From: an uncultured Oscillospiraceae bacterium
Lineage (GTDB): Bacteria; Bacillota; Clostridia; Oscillospirales; Oscillospiraceae
DNA: 33,279 bases
Assembly: GCA_910589155.1 (NCBI GenBank)
Contig: CAJURY010000006.1
Span: 73,317 to 106,595, forward strand
Direction of reading: 5' to 3'
Positions 7,413 through 15,675 of this stretch are shown here, one piece after another. The notes beneath the pieces were generated by a model. The model did no database searches. It was given only the letters and a program-made list of their open reading frames with translations, and was not told the DNA's origin. The translations under genes and the position numbers were made by a program. How positions within the stretch are numbered: position 1 is the first letter of the stretch; each line of letters starts with the position of its first letter.

Positions 7413-7730
7413 TTAACGGCTGCTGCCAAAGCCATAGCCCGCCTCGCACAGCCGCGCAAGGGCTTCATTCGCCTCCGCGTCTGTAAAAAGACCGCCAAAT
7501 TCCTGGCTCACCGCCAGAGATTCCAGCGTCAAATCCAAACGCCCCGCCCCTTCCAAGTCCTCAAAACCCAGACTGGTACGATTGCCCTGAAGCATTTTCC
7601 GCGCCGCAGCCAAGGCGCCGTGGGTCTCCTGAAGCTTTCTGATATTGGCGGTGGGAATCCCCAACGCCTCCATTTTATCGCAATTTGCCAGCCATTTTTG
7701 GGCAAAACGTTCTTCTAAAGTCTGTGTCAT
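7413..7730 (-). CDS. Conserved-looking hypothetical protein, 105 aa
   Basis: A 105-residue soluble, mostly helical protein starting MTQTLEERFAQKWLANCDKM. No known domain is recognised. The start at 7730 is supported by AGGAGG 8 bases upstream; the frame could be read 29 codons further but lacks a ribosome binding site there. It is the first gene of the operon with dagK (15-base gap) and the Nudix gene, and has its own promoter. No membrane segment, signal peptide or metal-binding motif is visible. Confidence 0.75.
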   Translation of the reverse strand: MTQTLEERFAQKWLANCDKMEALGIPTANIRKLQETHGALAAARKMLQGNRTSLGFEDLEGAGRLDLTLESLAVSQEFGGLFTDAEANEALARLCEAGYGFGSSR

Positions 7731-7756
7731 TGTCAGCGCCTCCTCTTGTTTTATAT

Positions 7757-7784
7757 AGTATAGCATAATTTTAACAAAAGGCAA
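7757..7784 (-). promoter_or_regulatory. Promoter of the hypothetical-dagK-Nudix operon
   Basis: On the minus strand, TTGCCT (7784-7779) and TATACT (7762-7757) are separated by 16 bases, with an extended -10 TG. The start would fall near 7750, about 20 bases before the ATG. Confidence 0.65.
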
Positions 7785-7864
7785 GGGAAAAATTTCGGAT
7801 TTTCCGTCAAAACGCATCGAATTTTCCGATTTGTTGCAGAGACCTCATGGGGGCGCCGCTCCCC

Positions 7865-7903
7865 AAAAAGGAACCGAACCCAGGACAGGTTCGGTTCCTT
7901 TTT
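7865..7903 (-). terminator. Terminator of the nicotinamidase operon
   Basis: A 16-bp stem (7865-7880 with 7888-7903) with a 7-base loop and A/T flanks on both sides, so it can work in both directions. It overlaps the stop codon of the decayed kinase gene. Confidence 0.88.
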
Positions 7904-8808
7904 TAAAATGCAGCTTCCAGTTCCGCCACAGCGGACAGAATTTTTGGGGCAAGTTCTTCGCTGGCGGTAGGATTGTCATATTCATGCCGGAGAAAATAGC
8001 AGTCCTCCAGATCCAAAAGCAGTTTGTAAAGTCTGCGGCGCAAAACCGCCTCCGGCGAGGCGTCAGGTTGCAGCCCATAGCCGCCTAAAAAATCCGCGTC
8101 AATCATCCAACCGGTGGCCAGTTCAAATGCAGGGTCGCCGAACAGCGCGCGGTCGCAGTCGATAATTGCCATCAGCTCGCCGGTTTTCGACACCAGAATA
8201 TTCCCGCGCCATAAATCTCCGTGGATAAAGCGCGGCTGCTTCACGGCGTCCAGAAGCGGCGCAAGGCAAGCTCTGTTTCTGAGAAAAGCGAAACCCGGCT
8301 TGCGAAAGCTTGCCACTGGGTAGCCTCCTGCAAAATTGCCTCCCGCCAGGTTGCCGCGCCTCGGCCAGAGAGCACAAGGCTGAATCTTCCATAGGGCTTT
8401 TCCGGCGTAACGGGCAGGTCGGCGGCGGTAATTGCGTGCATTTTTCGGGTTAGTTCCCCTGCCTGCCGGGACAGCCGGGCGATTTCCGCCTTCGGCAGTC
8501 CGGCATCCGCCATAGAATCGGTGGGCAAATACGCCACGATCATCAAATCCCGGTCTAAAAACGTCCGGCTGGTATTCAACGCCAGTACGGTGGAGGTTGG
8601 AATCCCCTTAGGCAGTAACAAATGCCGGTTCACAGGACCCAGCCGCAGCACCGCCTTTTGATGGGGCGTTTCCAGAAGGTAGGCGGTGTTAAACAACCCG
8701 CCTGACAGCAGTTTCGCGTTTACAAGCGGTGCCTTGAGATAACGCAGACTGCGTTCTTGTAACTGCGCGGCAGGCAGGGGCTTGAAAAGAGCGGCTGTTT
8801 ACTTCCAT
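7903..8808 (-). pseudogene. Decayed APH/choline kinase-type phosphotransferase
   Basis: The parts of one small-molecule kinase are spread over three frames. The ATG at 8808 (with AGGA upstream) starts MEVNSRSFQ. The frame then shifts near 8783-8790 into a long part with SGGLFNTAYLLET and VLRLGPVN, and shifts again near 8257-8260, where one missing base in a C run restores ALRPLLDA, into the C-terminal part. The C-terminal part keeps the catalytic loop FIHGDLWRGNIL and the metal-binding stretch IDCDRALFGDP. About 20 residues also seem missing between LLLP and GIPTSTV, where the family has a helix with a conserved Glu. Two indels plus a deletion indicate a dead gene, though sequencing error could explain the indels. 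It follows the reductase gene by 10 bases. Confidence 0.8.
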
Positions 8809-8818
8809 AGCAGTTTTC

Positions 8819-9403
8819 CTATAGCTTTTCGGCTAGGGCGGCGGCTTTTTCTTCCGCTTCGGCTAAAATCTCCTCCGCCTTTTCCGGCGCAATGTCCAGC
8901 CCCTCGGCGGCGATGCAGTGATAGCCCTTGAAGCCGAAAAACCTGGACAGCGCCTCCCACTGGCGGCTGCCCTGCTCCAGAGTTGTTCCGGTGTAAATCC
9001 CGCCCCTTGCGGTGAGAAACACCAGATTTTGCCCCTTGCAAATGCCATAGCAGCCGTTTTCGTTGCAGCCAAAGGTAATGCCCTCTACGGTGATGTTTTC
9101 AATATAAATTTTCAGCAGCGCCGGGAAGCTGAGATCCCAAAAGGGCGCGGCAATTACCACCAGGTCCGCATCCGCGAACTGGCGGGCGTAGCGGAACCGG
9201 GGGTGCTCCAGCTTTCCCGCCGCCAGCAGCGACTGCCGGGCGGCGAAAAAGTCCCCCATAAGCGGCTGAAGCCCCTCTTCCATCAAAGTCAGCCGCTGCA
9301 CCCCATAGTCCGGGGACAACCGCGCCAGAAAGCTATCCGCCAGACGCTTCGTCCGGGATTCCTCCCGGCGAATGCAGCAATCTACAAAAAGCGCTTTTTT
9401 CAT
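8819..9403 (-). CDS. Flavodoxin-fold NAD(P)H oxidoreductase (azoreductase-like)
   Basis: 194 residues of the Flavodoxin_2 fold, which binds FMN and uses NAD(P)H to reduce quinones, azo compounds or similar acceptors in the cytosol. The N-terminus MKKALFVDCCIRREESRTKRL forms the phosphate-binding strand-loop. The FMN-contact segment is APFWDLSFPALLKIYIENI (about 86-104), followed by FLTARGGIYTG. Its ATG overlaps the stop of the nicotinamidase-like gene (ATGA), so the two are translationally coupled. The family is clear; the true acceptor is unknown. Confidence 0.85.
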   Translation of the reverse strand: MKKALFVDCCIRREESRTKRLADSFLARLSPDYGVQRLTLMEEGLQPLMGDFFAARQSLLAAGKLEHPRFRYARQFADADLVVIAAPFWDLSFPALLKIYIENITVEGITFGCNENGCYGICKGQNLVFLTARGGIYTGTTLEQGSRQWEALSRFFGFKGYHCIAAEGLDIAPEKAEEILAEAEEKAAALAEKL

Positions 9404-9933
9404 CGGTTTTTCACCTGCACCTGGAAGCTTTCCATGACGTCCAGCGCCTTTTCGTTCATTTCCTTGTCAAAGCTGGCGGTGAGGGAAGCGTCCACGGTAA
9501 CGGTCGCCTGGGGATAGCGGCTCTGGAGCGCCACAGCGTTGCTGATGACGCAGATGTTGGACACCAGCCCCACCAGCTCGATTTCCTCCGCCTGCTCCGG
9601 CAAAACGGCCAGCACCGCCGGGTCGCCGCAGTCAATGCCGAAAGACAGCTTGTCAATACAAGGCGCGTCGATTTCCTCGCAGGCCTTCGCCGTCTCGCCG
9701 TACAGCGCCCAGCCGGGGGTACCCTTGACGCAGTGGACAACCGGCAAGCTTTTCCCTTCGCGGGTTTCCAGATAGTTTGCAAAGTGGGTGTCTCTGGTGC
9801 AGATCACATGACCTTTGCCATAATCGCGCACCTTGGCGGCAATCCCCGGGTCCAGCTTATCCGCGCCGGGAAAGCCCAGGGCGCCGTCCACAAAATCCTT
9901 CTGATAGTCGATGACAAATAAATATTTGGACAT
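9400..9933 (-). CDS. Nicotinamidase-like cysteine hydrolase
   Basis: 177 residues of the isochorismatase-like hydrolase superfamily. The catalytic triad is visible: Asp9 (FVIDYQKDF), Lys70 (CVKGTPGW) and Cys128 (VSNICVISNA) preceded by the usual cis-peptide region GLVSN. Family members include PncA, which turns nicotinamide into nicotinate for NAD salvage. The placement ahead of an NAD(P)H-dependent reductase fits but does not prove this. AGGAGA lies 9 bases upstream of the ATG. It leads the minus-strand operon nicotinamidase-reductase-(dead kinase). Confidence 0.85.
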   Translation of the reverse strand: MSKYLFVIDYQKDFVDGALGFPGADKLDPGIAAKVRDYGKGHVICTRDTHFANYLETREGKSLPVVHCVKGTPGWALYGETAKACEEIDAPCIDKLSFGIDCGDPAVLAVLPEQAEEIELVGLVSNICVISNAVALQSRYPQATVTVDASLTASFDKEMNEKALDVMESFQVQVKNR

Positions 9934-10130
9934 AACGCATCTTCTCCTGTTGTAAGTATCGCTTTATTTTAACACAATTTTCTTCCCTTGGCCATAGGAA
10001 AATGGATTTTAGCAGGTTTCCCAAACCGGGTTCTCTTTGCGCCTTGAAAATCGTGGAAATGGCGGCTTGCATTTTTTAAAAAGCGGCGTTAAAATAGGTC
10101 GTATGCTACATATTTACTTGGAGGGATTCC

Positions 10131-10589
10131 ATGGAGGAAATACGACTGGGCAGGGAGATTCACCGGCTGGATAATCTCATGGGCCGTGCCATCGGGCAGG
10201 CCAAGGAAAGTCTGGGTCTGACCGCCACCCAGGGCTTTGTGCTGGGGTATCTGGCGCGGCATAAAAACGAGCCACCCATGTGCCTGCGGGATTTGGAAAC
10301 CCGTTTTGACCTGACCCATCCTACGGTATCGGGGATTGTGTCCCGGCTGGAGGCGAAAGGGTTCGTTTCCCTAACAACCGACGAAAAGGACCGGCGGGTG
10401 AAGCGCATCGCGCTGCTGCCGGCAGGGGAAAACGCCCACCGGAAAATTGCCGTGGCCATCGACGATGCGGAGCGGCGGCTGGCATCCGGCTTTTCCCAGG
10501 AGGAATCCGCCCTGTTTTGCGGCTTTTTACGCCGGGCAATTTCCAATATGGGCGGCGACTGCGCCCAAAAGGAGGAGAAACATGGTTAA
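10131..10589 (+). CDS. MarR-family transcription regulator
   Basis: 152 residues with a winged helix-turn-helix at about 30-100: the recognition helix region is LTHPTVSGIVSRLEAKGF and the wing is TTDEKDRRVKRIALLPAG. MarR proteins act as dimers that usually repress their own operon and release DNA on binding a small ligand. GGAGGGA lies close to the ATG. The stop overlaps the start of the first ABC exporter gene by 8 bases, so this is most likely the ligand-responsive repressor of that exporter operon. No clear operator palindrome was identified upstream. Confidence 0.92.
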   Translation: MEEIRLGREIHRLDNLMGRAIGQAKESLGLTATQGFVLGYLARHKNEPPMCLRDLETRFDLTHPTVSGIVSRLEAKGFVSLTTDEKDRRVKRIALLPAGENAHRKIAVAIDDAERRLASGFSQEESALFCGFLRRAISNMGGDCAQKEEKHG

Positions 10590-12324
10590 AACACTGCTAA
10601 AAAGCATCCGGGAATATAAGCTGCCATCTCTGCTTTCGCCCCTTTTTATGGTTGGCGAGGTCGCTATGGAAGTGCTGATTCCCACGGTCATGGCCGGGCT
10701 GATTGATCAGGGCGTAAAGCAGAGCAGCATGCAAAGCGTTCTCTTGCAGGGGCTGCTTTTGGTGCTGTGCGCTGCGGCGTCGCTGACCTTCGGCGTGTTG
10801 TCCGCGTACATGGCGTCCAAAGCCGGCACGGGCTTCGCCAAAAATCTCCGGCAGGATATGTACTACAAAGTGCAGACCTACGGCTTTTCCAACATCGACA
10901 AATTTTCCCCGTCCTCTATCGTCACCCGGCTGACGACCGACGTGGCGAACATTCAGCAGGCCTTCCAGGTGAGCATCCGTATGGCCATCCGCTGCCACAT
11001 GATGCTGATTCTGGCGCTGGTGATGGCCTTCCGCATTTCTCCCAGGCTCTGCATTGTGTACTGCGTGGTGCTGCCGCTGCTGGCGGTGGGGCTGTTTTCC
11101 ATCATTGGTATGGTGCGGAAAATTTTCGACCGGGTATTTAAGACCTACGACAAGCTGAATAACGTGGTGCAGGAAAACCTCCACGGCGTTCGAGTGGTGA
11201 AGTCTTTCGTCCGGGAGGACTACGAAACAAAGAAGTTTACCGGGGTTTCAGAGTCCATATATCAGGACTTCTGCAAAGCCGAGCAGATTCTGGCTTTTAA
11301 CAATCCACTGATGCAGCTTTCCGTGTATACCTGTATTTTGGTCATTTCCTACGTGGGGGCAAAGCTGGTTCTGGCTTCCGGGGACAACGCCTCTTTGGGT
11401 CTTACCACCGGTCAGCTCAGCTCCATGTTCACCTACACCACCCAAATTTTGAACGGGCTTATGATGCTGTCCATGGTTTTTGTGATGATTACCATGTCCC
11501 GGGCTTCCATGGAAAGAGCCTACGAAATTCTGAAAGAGACCCCCGACCTTTCCAACCCGGCGCGTCCGGTCATGGAGGTGAAGGACGGCGCCATTGACTT
11601 TGAAAGTGTTTCCTTCCGCTATTCCAGAGCTGCCGGGAAAAACGCCCTGGAAAAGATTGACCTGCATATTAAGCCCGGCATGACTGTAGGCATTCTGGGC
11701 GGCACCGGCGCGTCTAAGTCCACCCTGGTGCAGCTTATCCCAAGACTTTACGACGCAACGGAAGGCAGCGTGAAGGTGGGCGGCGTGGATGTGCGGCAAT
11801 ACGACATGGAAGTGCTGCGGGACGCGGTGGCGATGGTGTTGCAAAAGAACGTGCTGTTTTCCGGCACCATCAAAGAAAATCTCCGCTGGGGCAATCCCAA
11901 CGCCACGGACGAAGAGCTGGTACACGCCTGCCGCCTTGCCTGCGCGGATGATTTTGTGCGATCCTTCCCGGATGGATACGATACCTACATCGAACAGGGC
12001 GGCTCCAACGTATCCGGCGGGCAGAAGCAGCGGCTTTGCATTGCCAGAGCCTTGCTGAAAAAGCCGAAAATCCTCATTCTGGACGATTCCACCTCCGCCG
12101 TGGACACCCACACCGACGCCAGGATCCGCAAGGCCTTCCGGGAGGAAATTCCTGGCACCACCAAGCTGATTATCGCCCAGCGGGTGGCCTCCGTGCAGGA
12201 CGCGGATCTGATTGTGGTGCTGGAGGGGGGCAAAATTGCCGACTTGGGCACACATCAGGAGCTGCTGCAAGCTTCCCCCATTTACCGGGAGGTCTATGAA
12301 TCCCAGACGAAAGGAGATGCGTAA
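10582..12324 (+). CDS. ABC exporter half, degenerate ATP-site subunit
   Basis: 580 residues: six membrane helices (about 20-310) followed by an ATP-binding domain (about 335-580). Walker A reads GGTGASKS (373-380), with Ser in place of the Gly before Lys379. Walker B ends in Asp501-Asp502 rather than Asp-Glu. The switch histidine is replaced by Gln533 (IIAQRV). The signature VSGGQKQR is canonical. These changes are typical of the degenerate site of heterodimeric exporters such as BmrCD or TM287/288. The ATG at 10582 has GGAGG 6 bases upstream and overlaps the marR stop. It pairs with the next gene. Confidence 0.93.
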   Translation: MVKTLLKSIREYKLPSLLSPLFMVGEVAMEVLIPTVMAGLIDQGVKQSSMQSVLLQGLLLVLCAAASLTFGVLSAYMASKAGTGFAKNLRQDMYYKVQTYGFSNIDKFSPSSIVTRLTTDVANIQQAFQVSIRMAIRCHMMLILALVMAFRISPRLCIVYCVVLPLLAVGLFSIIGMVRKIFDRVFKTYDKLNNVVQENLHGVRVVKSFVREDYETKKFTGVSESIYQDFCKAEQILAFNNPLMQLSVYTCILVISYVGAKLVLASGDNASLGLTTGQLSSMFTYTTQILNGLMMLSMVFVMITMSRASMERAYEILKETPDLSNPARPVMEVKDGAIDFESVSFRYSRAAGKNALEKIDLHIKPGMTVGILGGTGASKSTLVQLIPRLYDATEGSVKVGGVDVRQYDMEVLRDAVAMVLQKNVLFSGTIKENLRWGNPNATDEELVHACRLACADDFVRSFPDGYDTYIEQGGSNVSGGQKQRLCIARALLKKPKILILDDSTSAVDTHTDARIRKAFREEIPGTTKLIIAQRVASVQDADLIVVLEGGKIADLGTHQELLQASPIYREVYESQTKGDA

Positions 12325-12326
12325 GT

Positions 12327-14225
12327 ATGCCCCCTATCCGTTTAAAAGGCGATGGCCGCAAAGCCAAAAACCCCAGGAAAACCCTTGGCCGCCTGTTTTC
12401 CTATATGCGCCGGTATCAGGCTGTGCTGGCGGCGGTGCTTGCGTGCATTTTGCTCACGACGCTGGCGCAGGTTATGGGCAACAAATCCTTGCAGTACGTA
12501 GTAGACGATTACATCGCTCCCTTAATTGGCCAGGCAAATCCCAATTTTGCGCCGTTGATTCGCTTTTTGTGCCTGATGGCCGCCGTATACCTCATTGGTA
12601 TTTTGTCCTCTTTCCTGTACAATTTCCTGATGGTTCGCGTGGCGCAGGGTACCCAAAAGGACATTCGAGACCAGTTGTTCGCCCATATGCAGTCCCTTCC
12701 CGTGAGATATTTTGACGCGCATCCCGTGGGCGACGTCATGAGCCGCTACACCAATGACATTGATACGTTGCGGCAGATGATTTCCCAGTCGATCCCACAG
12801 TGCGTTTCCTCGGTGATTACCATTGTGGTGGTATTTTTCACCATGCTTTTTACCTCCTGGCTTTTGACGCTGGTGGTGCTTCTTACCATTTCCGTGACCT
12901 TTTTTGTTACCAAGAAGGTTACGGGGCTTTCTGCGAAATTCTTCGTCGGACAGCAGCGATCCCTGGGCGAGCTGAACGGCTTTGTAGAGGAAATGGTCAA
13001 CGGCCAGCGCGTCATCAAGGTTTTTTGCCACGAGGAGGCAGCCAAGCAGGATTTTGATAAGCGCAACGCCGAATTGCAGGAAAACGCCTGCAAAGCCGGA
13101 ATGTACTCCAATATGATGGGACCAGTGAACAATAATTTAGGGTATTTGCAGTATGCAATTCTGGCTGTTGTTGGCGGCTTTCTCGCCATTTCCAGCGAGG
13201 AGCAAATGCTTTCCATCGGCGCGCTGATGAGCTTTCTGCTTCTTTCCCGCTCTTTTCAAATGCCCATTGGTCATGTGAGCAACCAGATTAACGCCATTGT
13301 TATGGCCATGGCCGGTGCGGAGCGCATTTTTGAGCTGATGGACGAGGAAAGCGAGCAAGATGGCGGTTATGTGACCCTGGTAAACGCAAAGCTGGACAAA
13401 AAAGGCAATCTCACCGAATGCCCGGAGCACACGGGTATCTGGGCGTGGAAGCATCCCCATCAGACGGAGGGTACCGTGACCTACACCCGGCTGCAAGGGG
13501 ATATCACCATGGAACAGGTGGATTTTGGCTATACCTCGGATAAAACGGTTCTGCACGATGTGACCCTTTACGCCAAGCCTGGCCAGAAGGTCGCCTTTGT
13601 TGGCGCAACCGGCGCGGGCAAAACCACCATTACCAACCTTATCAACCGGTTTTACGACATTGCCGACGGCAAAATCCGCTATGATAACATCAATATCAAC
13701 AAAATCCGCAAGCCCGACCTCCGGCGGTCTCTGGGGGTCGTCTTGCAGGATACTAATTTGTTCACAGGAACGGTCATGGACAATATCCGCTATGGCAACC
13801 TCTGCGCCACCGACGAGCAGTGCATGGAAGCGGCGAAGCTGGCCAACGCCCACGATTTCATCACCCGCCTGCCCCAGGGCTACGACACCATGCTCACCGG
13901 CAACGGCGCGCAGCTTTCCCAGGGGCAGCGGCAGCTCATCGCCATTGCCAGAGCCGCCGTAGCCGATCCCCCTGTGATGATTCTGGACGAGGCGACGTCC
14001 TCTATTGACACACGGACGGAGGCGCTGGTGCAGCGGGGGATGGACGCATTGATGGAAGGGCGCACTACCTTTGTGATTGCCCACCGGCTGTCTACCGTCC
14101 GCAACAGCGACTGTATTATGGTCTTGGATCATGGGCGCATCATCGAGCGGGGGAGTCACGAGGAGCTGATTGCGAAAAAGGGCACCTATTATCAGCTTTA
14201 TACCGGGGCGTTCGAGCTGTCCTAG
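12327..14225 (+). CDS. ABC exporter half, catalytic subunit
   Basis: 632 residues: an N-terminal basic stretch, six membrane helices (about 25-335), an insert of about 45 residues before the nucleotide domain (around ESEQDGGYVTLVNAK), then the ATP-binding domain. Walker A is GATGAGKT (426-433), Walker B is ILDEATS with Asp554/Glu555, and the switch His586 is present (IAHRLS). Its signature is LSQGQ, a departure from LSGGQ that would face the partner's degenerate Walker site. The catalytic site is thus formed by this subunit's Walker motifs and the partner's VSGGQ. AAGGAG lies 10 bases upstream. It probably exports a drug or lipid-like compound under MarR control. Confidence 0.93.
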   Translation: MPPIRLKGDGRKAKNPRKTLGRLFSYMRRYQAVLAAVLACILLTTLAQVMGNKSLQYVVDDYIAPLIGQANPNFAPLIRFLCLMAAVYLIGILSSFLYNFLMVRVAQGTQKDIRDQLFAHMQSLPVRYFDAHPVGDVMSRYTNDIDTLRQMISQSIPQCVSSVITIVVVFFTMLFTSWLLTLVVLLTISVTFFVTKKVTGLSAKFFVGQQRSLGELNGFVEEMVNGQRVIKVFCHEEAAKQDFDKRNAELQENACKAGMYSNMMGPVNNNLGYLQYAILAVVGGFLAISSEEQMLSIGALMSFLLLSRSFQMPIGHVSNQINAIVMAMAGAERIFELMDEESEQDGGYVTLVNAKLDKKGNLTECPEHTGIWAWKHPHQTEGTVTYTRLQGDITMEQVDFGYTSDKTVLHDVTLYAKPGQKVAFVGATGAGKTTITNLINRFYDIADGKIRYDNININKIRKPDLRRSLGVVLQDTNLFTGTVMDNIRYGNLCATDEQCMEAAKLANAHDFITRLPQGYDTMLTGNGAQLSQGQRQLIAIARAAVADPPVMILDEATSSIDTRTEALVQRGMDALMEGRTTFVIAHRLSTVRNSDCIMVLDHGRIIERGSHEELIAKKGTYYQLYTGAFELS

Positions 14226-14242
14226 CCGCGGTGAAAGGCAGA

Positions 14243-14278
14243 CCGGAGCAAACGATTTTTCGTTTGCTCCGGTTTTTT
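14243..14278 (+). terminator. Intrinsic terminator of the marR-ABC operon
   Basis: A perfect 13-bp stem CCGGAGCAAACGA/TCGTTTGCTCCGG (14243-14255 with 14260-14272), a TTTT loop and a T6 tail. It lies 17 bases after the stop. Confidence 0.96.
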
Positions 14279-14327
14279 ACGTAACAGGATTGGGATATGA
14301 TAGGGGGCAGCGTGGGGTAAGGATTTT

Positions 14328-14573
14328 TTAACTATGTTGGTATTTTGACTTTTGCTGTTGCTCAGACTTGCGATTTACTTTTAGAACAATACACTCTGAT
14401 GTAGTTACTTTTTCTAAAACGGGTGTAGTCTCTATATAAATTTCTTCTGCATCCAGCAAAGCACGGTGCAAAATTTCTTCTGCGGGCAAAGCAAGAGGAA
14501 TCTGTTCCAACGGTTCTATCACAGTATCTACCGCCCCACAAAGCACAGCATACATCTTTTTATAATCTGCCAA
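14328..14573 (-). CDS. Small hypothetical protein, 81 aa, TTG start
   Basis: An 81-residue, acidic, helical protein with no recognised domain: it starts at TTG (14573) with AGGAAG 7 bases upstream and reads M-A-D-YKKMYAVLCGAVDTVI. The segment YKKMY...LLDAEEIYIE resembles the small protein at 33,044 (Y..AY...L...AEEIF), suggesting a shared family of unknown role. The tail is polar and Gln/Lys-rich (SEQQQKSKYQHS). It is divergent from the XRE regulator gene, with which it shares a 110-base region holding two direct repeats. AT content is higher than in the flanking genes. Confidence 0.65.
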   Translation of the reverse strand: MADYKKMYAVLCGAVDTVIEPLEQIPLALPAEEILHRALLDAEEIYIETTPVLEKVTTSECIVLKVNRKSEQQQKSKYQHS

Positions 14574-14599
14574 GCGCTCACTTCCTAAAACAGTCTATG

Positions 14600-14629
14600 C
14601 ATAGCCTAATAGTAGCACACATAGCCTAA
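14600..14629. promoter_or_regulatory. Direct repeat CATAGCCTAA x2, possible operator
   Basis: CATAGCCTAA occurs at 14600-14609 and 14620-14629, exactly 20 bases apart (two helical turns), between the divergent small ORF and XRE gene. On the minus strand TACTAT with an extended -10 TG lies between the copies, so a bound regulator could block the promoter. Confidence 0.45.
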
Positions 14630-14683
14630 AAAGTCTGTCTCTTTTGGGTATCTTATAAGAAAAGAAATCAAAAGAGGTGCGCT

Positions 14684-14926
14684 ATGGAAACGGTCGCTGC
14701 TGTGAAATACAGGATTCTTCAGCTTTGTGAGGAACGCAATTTAAGTATCAATAAATTGTCAACTTTGTGTGCTTTACCGCCATCCAGTATTAAAAATATT
14801 CTTTACGGCAAAAGTCAAAATCCCAAATTATTGACAATTAAAATAATTTGCGATGGGCTGGATATTACATTGGGTGAATTTTTCTCCACGCCGGAATTTG
14901 ATAGCTTGGAGCAAACGATAAAATAG
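14684..14926 (+). CDS. XRE-type helix-turn-helix regulator, 80 aa
   Basis: An 80-residue protein made almost wholly of a Cro/C1-type HTH: helix 1 YRILQLCEERNLS, helix 2 INKLSTLCALP, recognition helix PSSIKNILYG, then PKLLTIKIICDGLDITLGEFF. Such single-domain regulators bind short operators as dimers. AGAGGTG lies just before the ATG. It is AT-rich relative to neighbours (many AAA, ATT, TTA codons), which hints at recent acquisition. Its likely target is the divergent region with the CATAGCCTAA repeats. Confidence 0.88.
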   Translation: METVAAVKYRILQLCEERNLSINKLSTLCALPPSSIKNILYGKSQNPKLLTIKIICDGLDITLGEFFSTPEFDSLEQTIK

Positions 14927-14936
14927 CATTTTCAAG

Positions 14937-15433
14937 GGGCAGCCGGGAATCCGGCTGCCCTCAGACTGTCAAAAAAGTACATTTTTACATGCGAAAATGC
15001 ATTATCTGTAGTAGCAACTTGCAAAAAGCACAATTTGCAAGCCTTGCATGGTAGTTCGTGGCGGCATTTGCTGGCAGCTATTTCAATGCAACTGCTACCA
15101 GATTTTGCAAGGTAACGGTCGCTCGGGGGGCGCGCTGGCGCGCCGTTAGTAACGATTCGCTGTGGGTAAGACGGCGCGTAACTAGTTTCAGCTTTGCAAA
15201 GCGATTCAAACGCACCGCCGCCCAGCCCCTATGGGTTCCGGGCCGCAGCCCGGCGGCTTTTGGTGACTTTTCGCCGGAGAAAAGTCACCCCCCGGAGGGT
15301 ACGGCACAAAAGTGAAGAACAAGCTACAGTTAAAAAGCAAAATGAAGGATTTAACTTTCGATCTTTCATTTTTGTCATGTATATTTCGGTTTTTTGACAG
15401 GCTGAGGGCAGCCGGTTTCCCGGCTGCCCTCAG
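14937..15433. repeat. MITE-like element with 26-bp inverted ends and hairpins
   Basis: 14951-14976 and 15390-15415 are inverted repeats with 25 of 26 bases matching. Each end also belongs to a perfect hairpin: a 10-bp stem at 14937-14960 (loop GAAT) and a 14-bp stem at 15402-15433 (loop TTTC). Inside are an 11-bp stem GGTGACTTTTC/GAAAAGTCACC around 15261-15288 and several TTGCAA motifs, but no credible gene. The structure suggests a non-autonomous mobile or structural element about 0.5 kb long. Confidence 0.65.
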
Positions 15434-15659
15434 CGTATCAAAAAAGCCTCGCAGAGTTCGCGCCCGCAGACGCGAATAAAATTAAAATCATTTTCCATCG
15501 CGGCGTGTACGTGGTGGAAAATACAGTTCAGGCTGCAAGTGTGGAATTTGTCCGCTTCTGGCGGACAAATGATACGCGCAGCAGACTGCAAACCTTTTGT
15601 CGGAAAAGCCCGCAGGGGTTTTTCGACAGCCTCAAAAGGCAGCCGGGAATCCGGCTGCC
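15420..15659. repeat. Second, shorter hairpin-bounded element
   Basis: It begins with the right arm of the preceding element's hairpin, repeats the same inward motif (CCGGCTGCCCTCAG...TCAAAAAA, 15420-15445), and ends with a weaker inverted match at 15619-15646 plus a third GGCAGCCGG/CCGGCTGCC hairpin (15638-15659). Inside is a perfect 10-bp stem (15546-15555 with 15561-15570). The last hairpin, followed on the minus strand by TTTT, probably also terminates metG. The whole 14,927-15,675 stretch has no gene. Confidence 0.55.
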
Positions 15660-15675
15660 CTCAATTATATTATTT

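Noticed and set aside
10095..10130. MarR operator palindrome
   Set aside because: Only a weak half-match (TATGCTACATA) is seen; it does not exceed what chance would give.
11698..11721. Walker A substitution in the first ABC subunit as a sign of a dead gene
   Set aside because: Such changes are common in one half of heterodimeric exporters, and the rest of the gene is intact.
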